Part shown: piece by piece, positions 18,114 through 28,204 of the stretch
Position numbering within the stretch: position 1 is the first letter of the stretch
How the letters are laid out: each line of letters opens with the position of its first letter
DNA from: JAOXRU01 sp965247735
Lineage (GTDB): Bacteria > Bacteroidota > Bacteroidia > Flavobacteriales > Flavobacteriaceae
DNA length: 64,000 bases
Assembly: GCA_965247735.1 (NCBI GenBank)
Contig: CBDFHN010000002.1
Span: 4,216,001-4,280,000, forward strand
Direction: 5' to 3'
Translations under genes and position numbers: made by a program
The notes under the pieces: generated by a model
What the model was told of the DNA's origin: nothing
Database searches by the model: none
Seen by the model: only the letters and a program-made list of their open reading frames with translations

Positions 18114-18801
18114 AACTTCCACTCTTAATTTCATAAGGAGTTTTATTCTGCTTAAAAATTCGAGCATCAAGATTTCCCTTTAAAAGAATCTCTTTTTCAG
18201 TAATTCTAAGCCAACTGCCTTCTCGCAGTCCAACTACAGGTGTTGTATTGTATTCATGATATTCTTTTATGCGAGTTTCTCTTGTTTCCCCTTTATGAGT
18301 AGAATTTAGATCTGGATCTAAATAATGGGCATTAAGGTTAAAGGGAACTATACCTAGGGTTTTAAAACTAGGTGGGTATATAATGGGCATATCATTAGTA
18401 TTTTGCATGGTAAGCCCGCAAATATTAATTCCAGCGCTGCTTCCTAAATATGGAGTTCCATTTAGAATACGCTCTTTTAACGGAGTCAGTAGCTCTAATT
18501 GATACAATTGATTTACCAACAAGAAGGTATTACCTCCTCCTGTGAAAATACCTTTTGCGTTAGCTATAGCAGTTTTTGGATCATCAAAGGTGTGTAGTCC
18601 AATTGTTTTTATGCCTATTTTTTCAAAAGCTTTGGCTGCAATTGCAGTATATTCATCATGGGAAATACCACTAGGTCTTGCATAAGGAATAAATAAAACT
18701 TCGTCTACGCCTTTAAAAAGAATAGCGAGTTCATCAATAATATAAGCTAAATAAGCACTTCCATGTACAGTTGAGGTACTAGCGAGTATGCAATTTTTCA
18801 T
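18094..18801 (-). CDS. pepE: Dipeptidase E (peptidase family S51)
   Basis: A 235-residue cytoplasmic serine peptidase that hydrolyses alpha-aspartyl dipeptides. The family is shown by IFTGGGNTF at 85-93 and the nucleophile motif GSSAG at 120-124 (Ser122), with VGLREGSW further on. The length equals the enterobacterial enzyme. It lacks a signal peptide. It is transcribed away from the deoxynucleoside kinase gene's direction of start but on the same strand, 59 bp downstream of it, so the two may be co-transcribed. A cyanophycinase-like S51 enzyme is the alternative, but the short length argues for PepE. Confidence 0.9.
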   Translation of the reverse strand: MKNCILASTSTVHGSAYLAYIIDELAILFKGVDEVLFIPYARPSGISHDEYTAIAAKAFEKIGIKTIGLHTFDDPKTAIANAKGIFTGGGNTFLLVNQLYQLELLTPLKERILNGTPYLGSSAGINICGLTMQNTNDMPIIYPPSFKTLGIVPFNLNAHYLDPDLNSTHKGETRETRIKEYHEYNTTPVVGLREGSWLRITEKEILLKGNLDARIFKQNKTPYEIKSGSFLSDLN

Positions 18802-18860
18802 TTTTTAAGGTTTATGATAAGTAGAAAAGAGAATGTTGAATTTTTGTAAAATCTTTCAAT

Positions 18861-19475
18861 TTAAAAAAGCCCGTGTATTTCGGCGTCAATTCTATTTATA
18901 ACGAAACCTAAATCTTCTGGTTCCGCTACAAAATCTAAATTATCAACATCAATAACCAATAATTTTCCTCTATCATAGTTTTCTGCCCATGCTTCATATC
19001 GCTCGTTAAGTCTACTTAAGTAATCTATAGAAATAGAATTTTCATAATCTCTACCTCTTTTATGAATCTGACTTACGAGATTAGGAATAGAGCTTCTTAA
19101 ATAAATTAATAAATCTGGTGGTTTTACCAGACTTTCCATTAGTTCAAAAAGCTGAGCATAATTTTTAAAATCCCTATTGGTCATTAAGCCCATAGCATGT
19201 AAGTTGGGTGCAAAAATATGTGCATCCTCATAGATAGTTCTATCTTGAATTATTTTTTTTCCACTTTCACGAATTTTAAGAATTTGACTAAATCTACTGT
19301 TCAAAAAATAGATTTGCAGATTAAAACTCCAACGTTCCATTTGATTATAAAAATCGTCCAGATATGGATTATCAACGACGTCTTCAAACTGTGGTTCCCA
19401 TTTGTAATGTTTAGCTAATAGTTTTGTTAGGGTAGTTTTTCCTGCTCCAATATTCCCTGCAATCGCAATATGCAT
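18861..19475 (-). CDS. Deoxynucleoside kinase
   Basis: A 204-residue cytoplasmic kinase of the dCK/dGK family that phosphorylates deoxynucleosides for salvage. The P-loop GNIGAGKTT is at residues 7-15, the substrate-site QDRTIYEDAHIF is near residue 92, and the lid arginines RGRDYE follow. The normal length is 200-220 residues. Which deoxynucleoside it prefers cannot be read from the sequence. The upstream sequence on the minus strand has a TACCTTTG box (19526-19533). Confidence 0.9.
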   Translation of the reverse strand: MHIAIAGNIGAGKTTLTKLLAKHYKWEPQFEDVVDNPYLDDFYNQMERWSFNLQIYFLNSRFSQILKIRESGKKIIQDRTIYEDAHIFAPNLHAMGLMTNRDFKNYAQLFELMESLVKPPDLLIYLRSSIPNLVSQIHKRGRDYENSISIDYLSRLNERYEAWAENYDRGKLLVIDVDNLDFVAEPEDLGFVINRIDAEIHGLF

Positions 19476-19525
19476 GTTAATTTTTGTGTTTGTTGTTATG
19501 CTTGTTCATGTCTCTTTAGAGATCA

Positions 19526-19533
19526 CAAAGGTA
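19526..19533 (-). promoter_or_regulatory. Putative -7 box of the deoxynucleoside kinase gene (TACCTTTG)
   Basis: Exact TAnnTTTG match on the minus strand, about 50 bp before the start codon. No TTG is seen at the right -33 distance. Confidence 0.4.
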
Positions 19534-19630
19534 AATATACATGTTTTAAAATATAAGATAAGAATGTTGTAGTTATTTTATTAGATAAATGAATGTATTT
19601 CACCGACGAATTGAAATTATGGGAAAGGGG

Positions 19631-20314
19631 TTAGTATATTAACTTATATCCATATCCTCTAACATTTACTATTTTGACCTGAGTATCTTTTTGTAACTTT
19701 TTTCTGAGTTTAGAAATAAAAACATCCATGCTTCTAGCAGTAAAAAAATCATCTGTACCCCAAAGTTTTTTTAGAATTAAAGAACGATCCAAAACCTGAT
19801 TTCTATTTTTGCTAAGGTGAAATAACAAATGAGCTTCCCTATGAGTAAGCAACATTTTTTCGTCCTCTTGATATTGTAATGTTTGTTTTGGGAAATTAAA
19901 AGTATAATTGGCAATAGTAATGATGTCAGCTTCTTGCTGCAAGCTACTTCTATCTAAAAGAGCATGTATCCTTACAATAAGCTCTTCCATGCTAAATGGC
20001 TTTTTTAAGTAATCGTTTCCGCCAATAGTAAAGCCTTCTACAACATCATGAGTTTGAGATTTTGCTGTTAAAAATATAATAGGAATAGTATCATTTTCTG
20101 CCCTAATTTCTTTTGCTAAAGTAAAACCATCTTTTATTGGCATCATTACATCTAATACAAGTAATTTTGGAGCTTCTTCTAGGTACTTTTTTAAAGCTAT
20201 TAATCCATTTTCACATAGGATAACTTCAAAGTTTCTAGTTTCTAAACTCTCCTTGATTATTTGCCCTAATGCGGGTTCATCTTCTGCTAAAAGTATTTTA
20301 ATTGGAGCTGACAT
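19631..20314 (-). CDS. OmpR/PhoB-family response regulator
   Basis: A 227-residue two-domain regulator. The receiver domain (5-118) has the acidic pocket (EDE at 11-13), the phospho-acceptor Asp55 in LVLDVMMP, and the Lys of YLKKPF. The C-terminal winged-helix DNA-binding domain runs from about 130 to 226 (FFTARSMDVFISKLRKKL ... VNVRGYGYKL). It overlaps the histidine kinase gene by 17 bp, so the pair is translationally coupled. OmpR/PhoB members usually bind direct repeats spaced 10-11 bp. Such a repeat lies upstream of the kinase gene (21814-21838) and is a likely target. Confidence 0.94.
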   Translation of the reverse strand: MSAPIKILLAEDEPALGQIIKESLETRNFEVILCENGLIALKKYLEEAPKLLVLDVMMPIKDGFTLAKEIRAENDTIPIIFLTAKSQTHDVVEGFTIGGNDYLKKPFSMEELIVRIHALLDRSSLQQEADIITIANYTFNFPKQTLQYQEDEKMLLTHREAHLLFHLSKNRNQVLDRSLILKKLWGTDDFFTARSMDVFISKLRKKLQKDTQVKIVNVRGYGYKLIY

Positions 20315-21773
20315 AAGGTAGTGTTATTTTAAAACTAGTTTCTTTATTCTCCAGAAGTAGTATTATACTTCCGTGGTGTTTTTTTATGATTTTTTGACTG
20401 TAATATAAACCTATTCCAAAACCTTTAATATCATGTGTGTTTCCTTTTTGAATCCTGTAAAACTGTTCGAAAATCTTTGATGCATTGTTTTTATCCAAAG
20501 TATAGCCATTATCTTTTACCTCAATGGTTATTTCTTTATCTGTTTGCGAAAGACAGACAGTAATTAAATCTCCACCATATTTAATGGCATTATCTAAGAT
20601 ATTATTTATTGCGTTTTCAAAATGAAAAACATCAATTTTTTTAAACAATAGAGATGATGTTGTTTTAAAATCAATTTTTTTACTACTTGTTAATTGATAT
20701 TTATTCGCACAGCTTTTTAAAAGCAAAACTAAATCTGTTGATTCAATATTTAGTTGCAATTGATCACTATCTAAAGTAGCAGTTTCTAAAAGTTTTTCTA
20801 CCATTGTATTTAACTTTTGAAGCTGATTGGTAGAAATATTAAGGTAGTTTGTTGTTTTCTCCTTGTTGTGGATACCATCAAAATGTTGAATACTTTCCAA
20901 TGCTACTCCAATTGTTGCTATTGGTGTTTTAAATTCGTGTGTAATATTGCTAATTAAATCGTTTTTAACTGTTGAAAGTTGTTTTTGATGTTTTATGATT
21001 TTTAGTAAATACAGCAAACAGCTTATGATAGCTAAGACCAATATTATGGAAATAAAAACACCTATATATATCCGTTTTAGAATTGTAAATGTTTGGTTGG
21101 TGAAAAAAACTTCAACAGTGCTTTTTTCTGGAAGATATGCTGATTTTGAGCTTACTTTTAATGCTTTTTTTGTAATGTTATTTTTGTTTAAATATTGAGT
21201 ATCATGAAATGGACTTACATAAGATATTCCGTATGGGACCGTAATTTTTTTCCTAGCTAATTCTTTGTCAAAGATGGTGTCAATATGTTTAAGGTAGATG
21301 GTATCACTTGTAATAGAAAAAATAATTTTAGAAGTAAGATCTTCTATGTTTTTTATGAAAATGTCTTTTGTTCCTAGTATTTTAATATTGCGTTTAGTCT
21401 TTTTACTTCCTAACGAATCATCATTTGTTACTTTAAGATAAGTAAAGTCTTCTGATTCCTTAAATTCTAAATATTCTATTTCTAATTGATTACCAGTTGT
21501 ATTTTTCAACTCTTTTAAAGTGCTGTCAATTTTTCTTAGATGATCGGGCTTATCTATAGTATCATAGTTAACAGTATAAGATTGGGTTTTGTGCTTGGCT
21601 AAATTTTCATAATAAGAATTTATTGCATTGTCCAAACTTACCTGAACATCATTAATAAGTTGCTGCTTGCTATTGAGATAATTTTTGTAGTTCCAAAACA
21701 GTTGAATCCCAATAGTAACAATAATTACTGAAACGATTATATATAAAACCCATCTGTACTTTTTATCATTCAT
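20298..21773 (-). CDS. Sensor histidine kinase
   Basis: A 491-residue inner-membrane kinase. The first transmembrane helix is at about 9-28, a periplasmic sensor region at 29-233 has no recognisable domain, and the second helix is at about 235-258. The HisKA domain carries the phospho-acceptor His279 in ISNITHEFKTPIATIG. The HATPase domain follows with the N box (NNILDNAIKYG), the F box (IFEQFYR) and the G box (KGFGIGLYYS). It is the upstream gene of the pair with the response regulator. It is divergent from the GLPGLI gene across 125 bp containing the TTAAC repeats, which suggests that pair is its regulon. Confidence 0.93.
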   Translation of the reverse strand: MNDKKYRWVLYIIVSVIIVTIGIQLFWNYKNYLNSKQQLINDVQVSLDNAINSYYENLAKHKTQSYTVNYDTIDKPDHLRKIDSTLKELKNTTGNQLEIEYLEFKESEDFTYLKVTNDDSLGSKKTKRNIKILGTKDIFIKNIEDLTSKIIFSITSDTIYLKHIDTIFDKELARKKITVPYGISYVSPFHDTQYLNKNNITKKALKVSSKSAYLPEKSTVEVFFTNQTFTILKRIYIGVFISIILVLAIISCLLYLLKIIKHQKQLSTVKNDLISNITHEFKTPIATIGVALESIQHFDGIHNKEKTTNYLNISTNQLQKLNTMVEKLLETATLDSDQLQLNIESTDLVLLLKSCANKYQLTSSKKIDFKTTSSLLFKKIDVFHFENAINNILDNAIKYGGDLITVCLSQTDKEITIEVKDNGYTLDKNNASKIFEQFYRIQKGNTHDIKGFGIGLYYSQKIIKKHHGSIILLLENKETSFKITLPYVSSN

Positions 21774-21813
21774 GGTTCAAAAATAAGGAGTTAAGCTTAT
21801 ATATGGTAATCAC

Positions 21814-21838
21814 TTAACACTAGTTAACGTTTGTTAAC
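21814..21838. promoter_or_regulatory. Triple TTAAC repeat, candidate response-regulator site
   Basis: TTAAC occurs at 21814, 21824 and 21834, exactly 10 bp apart, the last two as GTTAACGT. Direct repeats in helical phase are the usual binding sites of OmpR/PhoB regulators, and this one lies between the regulator operon and the GLPGLI gene. Confidence 0.5.
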
Positions 21839-21898
21839 GTAGTAATTTTTGGAGAAGTAACACCTTTGTTTTATTAACCACTTAAAATTTTAAAAGCG

Positions 21899-22720
21899 AT
21901 GAAAAAAATAGTAACACTATTAAGCTTGTTTTGTGTAACAACACTATTGTCTCAGGATATTAAAGGATTGGCCATTTATAAAACCCAACGAAAAATGGAT
22001 TTTATGGCTGATGATAAAATGTCTGACGCTATGCAGGCACAAATGGAAGCAATGCTAAAAAAACAATTTGAAAAAGAGTTTGAATTGCATTTTAATGCGG
22101 AGGCTTCAGTATATAAAGAAGTAGAAAGTTTGGACAATGGGCCAGGTGTAGCAAGGGCAGGTGGTATGGAAATAATGGTAATTGGAGACGGAGGTGCTAA
22201 TGATGTGCTGTACAAAAACACTAAAGAAAAAAAATACGCCAACCAATTAGATCTTTTTGGTAAGCTTTTTTTGGTACAGGATACCTTAGAAGATGAAGGA
22301 TGGACATTGGTAAAAGAGACTAAGAATATTGGAGAATACACTTGTTTTAAAGCTACAAAAATTGAAACTAGAACAGAGACATCTATATCGTCTAAAAAGG
22401 GAAAAGAAGAAACCATAGAGAAAGAGGTAACAATAACGGCATGGTATACTCCACAGATTCCAGTAAAACACGGACCAGATTCATATTGGGGATTACCTGG
22501 ACTAATTTTAGAAGTTTCAGATGGTAGGGTGTCTATGCTGTGTAGCAAATTGGTGTTAAATCCAAAGAAAACCATAACTATAACAAAACCACGTAAGGGC
22601 AAAAAAGTTAATGCTAAAGAGATGGATGTGATAAGAGCCAAAAAAGAAAAAGAAATGATGAAAAAGATGCATAGCGGAAGAGCGACTGATGACGATTTCG
22701 AAATTAAAATTAGAGGCTAA
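21899..22720 (+). CDS. GLPGLI family exported protein
   Basis: A 273-residue protein with a signal peptide (about 1-19, ending LLSQ). The motif that names the family, GLPGLI, is at residues 198-203 in YWGLPGLILEVSDG. The family is restricted to Bacteroidota and its function is unknown. Members are usually found beside a TonB-dependent receptor, as here (22856). It contains Met-rich stretches (MDFMADDKMSDAMQAQMEAM near residue 30, KEKEMMKKM near the C-terminus), which hints at metal handling; this is inference. Probably periplasmic. Confidence 0.9.
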   Translation: MKKIVTLLSLFCVTTLLSQDIKGLAIYKTQRKMDFMADDKMSDAMQAQMEAMLKKQFEKEFELHFNAEASVYKEVESLDNGPGVARAGGMEIMVIGDGGANDVLYKNTKEKKYANQLDLFGKLFLVQDTLEDEGWTLVKETKNIGEYTCFKATKIETRTETSISSKKGKEETIEKEVTITAWYTPQIPVKHGPDSYWGLPGLILEVSDGRVSMLCSKLVLNPKKTITITKPRKGKKVNAKEMDVIRAKKEKEMMKKMHSGRATDDDFEIKIRG

Positions 22721-22855
22721 GATTATCTGTTTTTTCAACCAACCTTTTGTAATTCTATATACATGAAACATCCATTAATAAAGGCTTCTACACCCAAGGA
22801 AATGACTAATTAAGGATGTACCATGTGACCGATTTAATAAAAATAATATAGACAC

Positions 22856-25633
22856 ATGAAAAAGAAAGCTTTTCTTTTGGCACTGCTATGCCTTATTGTT
22901 AATGTGCTAATGTCTCAAGACATAAAAGTAACAGGCGTCATTAAAGATACTATTGGTAATCCATTGGAGTTTGCAAATATTATTGCTACTGTTAAGGTTT
23001 CTGGACAGGTAGAGTCTTATGCAATTACTAATAGTGATGGGAAATATAAACTTTCATTACCAATTGGCGATCAGTACATTCTAAAAACTAGTTTTTTGGG
23101 ATTCGAAACCAAATTGACAACACTAGCAGTAGAAAAAAATAAGGACATTGTAAATGATGTTGTATTGAAGTCTAAAGCAAATATGCTAGAAGGTGTAGAG
23201 TTAGTGTACCAAATGCCAGTTAGCGTTAGGGGAGATACAATTGTGTATAATGCAGACTCTTTTACTACTGGAAATGAACGAAAACTTGCCGATGTGATAA
23301 AAAAGATACCTGGATTGGAAGTTAATGAAGATGGGAGAATAGAAATACAAGGTAAAGAAGTTGGTAAAGTAATGGTAGAAGGCAACGATTTTTTTGATGG
23401 CGATTCTAAATTAGCCAATCAAAATATACCAGCCGATGCAATTGATAAAGTAGAGGTGTTAAGAAATTATAATGAGGTAGACCAGATGAAAGGGCTGGGA
23501 AATGATGAAAATAACTTCGCTATTAATATAAAGCTAAAAGAAGGAAAGAAAAACTTTTGGTTTGGTGAAGTAAGTGCTGGAGTAGGCACAGATTCTAATG
23601 CAGAGCTGAAATACTTGATGCATCCAAAATTGTTCTATTATAGTCCCAAATATAGTTTAAACCTTATTACAGATTTTAATGATATAGGCGAAGTTCCTTT
23701 TACTTTTAGAGACTATTTCAATTTTATGGGAGGACTTGGTGCTATAGGTTCGGATAGTGGAACTAGTTTTAATGTTTCTGATAGCGACTTAGGGTTTACT
23801 TTGGCTCAAGACGATAGAGCTGAAGCAATAACTACAAATTTTATTGCAGGAAATTTTAGCTATCGGCCAAATAAAAAATTGAAATTTAACGGGTTTGGAA
23901 TTTTTTCAAACAATAGCACTAGTTTTAATACAGAAGCTATTAATTCATACCATATAAGTGATACAAAGGAGATAAATACAAATACTAGTGAGCAGCAGCA
24001 TAAATTGGCCATGTTAAAACTCGGATTGGTGTATAAACCAAGTTCTAATCTTCAATTTGACTATAAGGGATTGGTCAAGTTTTCTTCTCAAATAGAAGAA
24101 TCATTAGCAGTATCTGAAACGAATACATTGGTATCAGATACAAAAGGACAATTAAATACAATAAGCGAACAAAAAGAGAATAATCCATTATCAATTTATC
24201 AGAATGTAAATGGGTACTATACATTAAATGATAAAAATATTTTTGCAGGAAAGCTTCAATACATGTACAAAAAAGAAGATCCTTTTTATAATGCAATTCA
24301 AAAATTGGTGCCTTTTAGAGGTTTGTTCACAAAGGTTAATATAGGGGCAAGTGGAGAAACAGATGAAGTTTATACTCCGTTACAAGAGCAAGAACAGTAC
24401 AATATTAATCAGGATAAAAATGTTACAACCCATAAAGCAGATGCAGTCATTGATTATTATAAATTATTGAATAAAAGAAGTAATTTAAACTTTAGATTTG
24501 GAATCACCAGTAATGAGCAAGAATTTAATTCCAATATATTTCAAGTTCTTGACAATAAGAATAGAAATGATTTTGAAGAATCTAAATTTAACAATCGAGT
24601 CAATTTTAAATTTTCGGATCTATTTTTTGGAATCCATTATAAGTTTAAGGCTGGGAAGTTTACTTTTACCCCTGGGATAATACTTCATAACTATAAGACA
24701 AAAAACATCCAGTTAGCTGTAACTTCAAAGCTGGAAAAATGGAGTTTGCTACCAAGTTTTAGTGCCTTGTTTCAGTTAAAAAATAGTGAGAGTTTACAAT
24801 TTAATTATAGATTAAGCGCAGAATACTCAGATGTTGCTAATTATGCTAAAGCATATGTTTTTAACAACTATAATACCATGTTTAGAGGAAACGCTACTTT
24901 GGAAAATGCCTTGGTACAGCGCTTTAATTTGTCTTATAATAACTTTAATATGTTCAGTTTCACTACTGTTAATGCCATGTTAAGTTATTCTAGTAAGCAA
25001 AATGCAATAAAAAACACTGGAACTCTGGTGTCTATAAACCAGATAGCTTCTGTAACTAATATAGCTGCTTCAGTGCCAGACAAGAATATAACAGCAAGTT
25101 TAAGATATAGTAAACGGTTTTCGGCATTTCAGCTAAAGATGAATGCGATGTTGTCTTATGGGAAATTTAGCAATATTTATAATAGTAAAATTACAACTGC
25201 TATAAGTGTCAGTCAAGAGTACCATGGAGCAATAAGTAGTAATTTTTTAAAGGCTCCAAATTTTGAAATAGGATATAAATATAGTATCAATGCTTATGAA
25301 CATAATAATACGTTAACTAAATATGCAACATATAGACCCTATTTGGATGTTGATGTTAATTTTTTAAAACGATTCACTCTGATTGGAAAATGGAATATTT
25401 ACAATTATAAGAACAAGAATTCTAAAAATAGAATAACAAATGAGTATCAATTTTTAGAAGCTAATTTATTTTATAGAAAAAAAGATAGTCCATGGGAGTT
25501 TAAGCTCCAAGGCACAAATTTATTAGATGTTAAAAGTATCAATAGAGACAGCTTTTCTGAACAATATAGTGTAACATCTCAATATTATGTTATGCCAAGA
25601 ATTGTAATGTTTGGTATCAAATACAATCTGTGA
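22856..25633 (+). CDS. TonB-dependent receptor-like outer-membrane protein
   Basis: A 925-residue outer-membrane beta-barrel protein. The signal peptide is at about 1-20 and a carboxypeptidase-regulatory-like domain at about 24-110 (VTGVIKDTIGNPLEFANIIA). A plug-like region follows (YNADSFTTGNERKLADVIKK, KVMVEGNDFFDGDSKLANQN), then a barrel ending MFGIKYNL. It lacks an STN domain and has no SusD partner, so it is of the non-SusC type that is paired with GLPGLI proteins. Substrate unknown; a metal or siderophore is possible. It is convergent with the hybrid kinase gene, whose stop lies only 10 bp away. Confidence 0.85.
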   Translation: MKKKAFLLALLCLIVNVLMSQDIKVTGVIKDTIGNPLEFANIIATVKVSGQVESYAITNSDGKYKLSLPIGDQYILKTSFLGFETKLTTLAVEKNKDIVNDVVLKSKANMLEGVELVYQMPVSVRGDTIVYNADSFTTGNERKLADVIKKIPGLEVNEDGRIEIQGKEVGKVMVEGNDFFDGDSKLANQNIPADAIDKVEVLRNYNEVDQMKGLGNDENNFAINIKLKEGKKNFWFGEVSAGVGTDSNAELKYLMHPKLFYYSPKYSLNLITDFNDIGEVPFTFRDYFNFMGGLGAIGSDSGTSFNVSDSDLGFTLAQDDRAEAITTNFIAGNFSYRPNKKLKFNGFGIFSNNSTSFNTEAINSYHISDTKEINTNTSEQQHKLAMLKLGLVYKPSSNLQFDYKGLVKFSSQIEESLAVSETNTLVSDTKGQLNTISEQKENNPLSIYQNVNGYYTLNDKNIFAGKLQYMYKKEDPFYNAIQKLVPFRGLFTKVNIGASGETDEVYTPLQEQEQYNINQDKNVTTHKADAVIDYYKLLNKRSNLNFRFGITSNEQEFNSNIFQVLDNKNRNDFEESKFNNRVNFKFSDLFFGIHYKFKAGKFTFTPGIILHNYKTKNIQLAVTSKLEKWSLLPSFSALFQLKNSESLQFNYRLSAEYSDVANYAKAYVFNNYNTMFRGNATLENALVQRFNLSYNNFNMFSFTTVNAMLSYSSKQNAIKNTGTLVSINQIASVTNIAASVPDKNITASLRYSKRFSAFQLKMNAMLSYGKFSNIYNSKITTAISVSQEYHGAISSNFLKAPNFEIGYKYSINAYEHNNTLTKYATYRPYLDVDVNFLKRFTLIGKWNIYNYKNKNSKNRITNEYQFLEANLFYRKKDSPWEFKLQGTNLLDVKSINRDSFSEQYSVTSQYYVMPRIVMFGIKYNL

Positions 25634-25643
25634 TAAACCAAAA

Positions 25644-27866
25644 TTAATTGGTGTTAGTTTTGGTTAGTCCTTTTTTTTTAATCACATCATTTATTTTAGA
25701 GAAGAGCTCATCTGGATGGTATGGTTTAACAATCAAATCATCCATTCCAGATGCTAAAAACTGACTGCTAATGTCTTCTTTAGTCATTGCAGTATGAGCA
25801 ATTATAGGAATGTTATGTTTTTTTCTTATCGTTTTTGTCAATTGATATCCATCAACATCTGGCATGTTAATATCCATTAGAATAACATCAACGTTTTCTT
25901 TTTCAATAATTTTTAAGGCTGTAAAATGATTGCTGGCAACAAAGGCTTTACAGCCAAAACTGTTAATAATTTTTTGAGAAACAACAAGGTTTATCTTGTT
26001 GTCATCAATAACCAGTATGTTTTTGCTAAACCCTATGGTTAAAATTTCTTTTGAAATAATTTCTTCCTTTTTTGTTTCAAATTGCAAAGAAAATTGAAAT
26101 GTAGTTCCTTTATCTTTACTACTTGTTAGGTTAATTTTTGAATGCATTACATCAACAAGGTTTTTTATAATGTATAGTCCTATTCCAGATCCTCCATTAT
26201 ACTTATCTAGATGTTTCTTTTTGGAAAAATCATAAATATGCTCTTGGGTTTTTTTAGGAATACCTGAACCATCGTCTTTAATACTAAAAGAAAATTTTGA
26301 TGATGCAATATGATTTTCATCTTGTTTTACGATAATCCAGACATTTTTATTTGAAAATTTAATGGCATTATCTAATAAATTTCCCAAAATCTCATATAGT
26401 TTTTTATAATCTCCAATAAGATTTTTGTTTTTAATATCCATTTCTAAATGAACTGTTTTTTTGTTTTTTTCAGCCATAAAAGACAATGATTTTACCAAGT
26501 TAGATAGTAATTCTTCTAGGTTGAAATGATTGTTGCTTATAGAAAGTTTTTCCTGTTGAATCTTGTTAACATTAAGGATGTTGTTGATAAGAAAAAGTAA
26601 TTGCTCTCCAGAAAATTTTAAGGTATCAAGATCTTCATGAATGTTTTCTGTGTTTGTGTTTTTACCTGTTGATAATAAATTAGAAATCCCAACTACTGCA
26701 TAAAGAGGGGTTCTTAATTCATGAGATATAATAGAAAAGAAACGTAGTTTATCCTCGGTATGCTGTATCAATTGATTGTTCTTTTTAGAAAGCAAAGAGT
26801 TTAGTTGTTTGTTCTTTTTATTCTTTTTGTAATACACTAAAGTAAAAAGGCAAATTATTATTAAGGTTAATAAAATTAAAAGAGTAATTGTGGTGCTCTT
26901 TTTTGAAAGTTGAATATTTTTTTCGTTTTCTAATTTATAAAGATTGGCTTCATTTTTTAAAGAAAGCATTTTGTTTTTTAACCTAGGAATTTGTAGTAAT
27001 CTTTGATGTAGTTTCTTTTTTTGATTTTTATTGGCTCGCATTAGGAGTTCTTGATATTTTAAAACTTTATCATGGTTCTGTTTTTTTTCGTAATAGTTAA
27101 TGAATATTTTGTAAACTCTATATAACTTGCTATCATCAGTATCTTTTATGAAAAATGATTCCGCTTTTTCCAAATGTGGTAAAACTTTTTCTAATTGGTT
27201 AGTCCCAAAGTATGCCCTTGCTAGTGCTAAATCTATGATTAGAGAAAGTTCGTCTCTCATAGCTATAAAATCAACATCTTCTATTTCAAATTGATTTAAA
27301 GAATCTAGTGATTTAAAAAATTGCTCTCCATATTGTATTGCAGTTTTATATTTGTTTAGATCATGGTCGTAAAAAACAGTCATTTCGTGCAATGCATACA
27401 GTATATGAAAATCCTTTACCTTTTTGGAAATGGCAATACTTTTATCAAGCACCTTTTTGATGCTATCATATTCCCCTCTGTTTCTGTAAATAATACTGAG
27501 TAATTTATGGCAAACAATAACTTTATTAAAATAACCTTTCTTTTTAAAAAGAACTATTGCTTTATCTATATGCTCTTTGGCAACTTCATAATCATAAGTC
27601 AAGATAGATAATTCTCCATAATACAAATATGCATTTGCCTTAATATATTCATTTGAAGAATCTTCTCCAGCTTGAAGCAGGTTCTGAATATCATTTAAGA
27701 TTAACTCAGGATCATCAAAATCATAGATATTTATCGTTGTTTTTCTAAAAAGGGAAGAAATACTGTCTAATAATGCTTGTTCTTGAGTAGTGTTAGTCTG
27801 AAAAGAATACAAAGGGATGAAGTATACTAATAGTAATCCTGTTACAAAAACTTTTAAGTTTTGCAT
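25644..27866 (-). CDS. TPR-containing hybrid histidine kinase/response regulator
   Basis: A 740-residue protein. It has a signal peptide (1-22), then a periplasmic helical TPR-like sensor region (about 60-280), a coiled-coil stretch and a transmembrane helix at about 326-346. A cytoplasmic HisKA domain follows with His382 (FFSIISHELRTPLYAVVG), then HATPase (GNLLDNAIKFSN, GGSGIGLYIIKNLV), and a C-terminal receiver domain with the phospho-acceptor in VILMDINMPDVDG near residue 665. There is no DNA-binding domain, so it must pass phosphate to another protein. It stands alone with no cognate regulator beside it. Confidence 0.92.
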   Translation of the reverse strand: MQNLKVFVTGLLLVYFIPLYSFQTNTTQEQALLDSISSLFRKTTINIYDFDDPELILNDIQNLLQAGEDSSNEYIKANAYLYYGELSILTYDYEVAKEHIDKAIVLFKKKGYFNKVIVCHKLLSIIYRNRGEYDSIKKVLDKSIAISKKVKDFHILYALHEMTVFYDHDLNKYKTAIQYGEQFFKSLDSLNQFEIEDVDFIAMRDELSLIIDLALARAYFGTNQLEKVLPHLEKAESFFIKDTDDSKLYRVYKIFINYYEKKQNHDKVLKYQELLMRANKNQKKKLHQRLLQIPRLKNKMLSLKNEANLYKLENEKNIQLSKKSTTITLLILLTLIIICLFTLVYYKKNKKNKQLNSLLSKKNNQLIQHTEDKLRFFSIISHELRTPLYAVVGISNLLSTGKNTNTENIHEDLDTLKFSGEQLLFLINNILNVNKIQQEKLSISNNHFNLEELLSNLVKSLSFMAEKNKKTVHLEMDIKNKNLIGDYKKLYEILGNLLDNAIKFSNKNVWIIVKQDENHIASSKFSFSIKDDGSGIPKKTQEHIYDFSKKKHLDKYNGGSGIGLYIIKNLVDVMHSKINLTSSKDKGTTFQFSLQFETKKEEIISKEILTIGFSKNILVIDDNKINLVVSQKIINSFGCKAFVASNHFTALKIIEKENVDVILMDINMPDVDGYQLTKTIRKKHNIPIIAHTAMTKEDISSQFLASGMDDLIVKPYHPDELFSKINDVIKKKGLTKTNTN

Positions 27867-28204
27867 GTTTTAGTTAAGTCCAATTAGTTATAAAATAAGG
27901 GAGGGCACCTAAATATACAATTAATTTTAATGAAATCGAAAAAACACGGACTTTATATTAATTGTGTCCTAAAGGTTTTTCAAGGTACTTAAATTCCTTT
28001 GTGTTAAAGAGCTTAAAGAGGAATGGAAGGATTGTTGACTTCTTTTAAAGGAGATGCTTTTTACTATTAAAAGAGAATGTTGCGAGTAAGACATTAATAA
28101 GCTTAAGCTTATATCGACTATCTATATGTCTTTAAAAAGCATAAAGTTTTCTTATAAATTAGAAAAGTTATAAATAATAGTTGTTCTAGTTTATTTGAAA
28201 ATCA
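27867..28204. other. Gap upstream of the metK leader
   Basis: About 340 bp between the hybrid kinase start and the metK promoter. I see no coding sequence, RNA gene or strong hairpin here. Confidence 0.5.

Noticed and set aside
21976..22641. A 221-codon frame antisense to the GLPGLI gene
   Set aside because: It is a shadow of a recognised gene; its translation is serine-rich without any known pattern.
22763..22813. A 16-codon frame (MKHPLIKASTPKEMTN) between the GLPGLI and receptor genes
   Set aside because: Too short, with no leader or regulatory pattern; probably chance.
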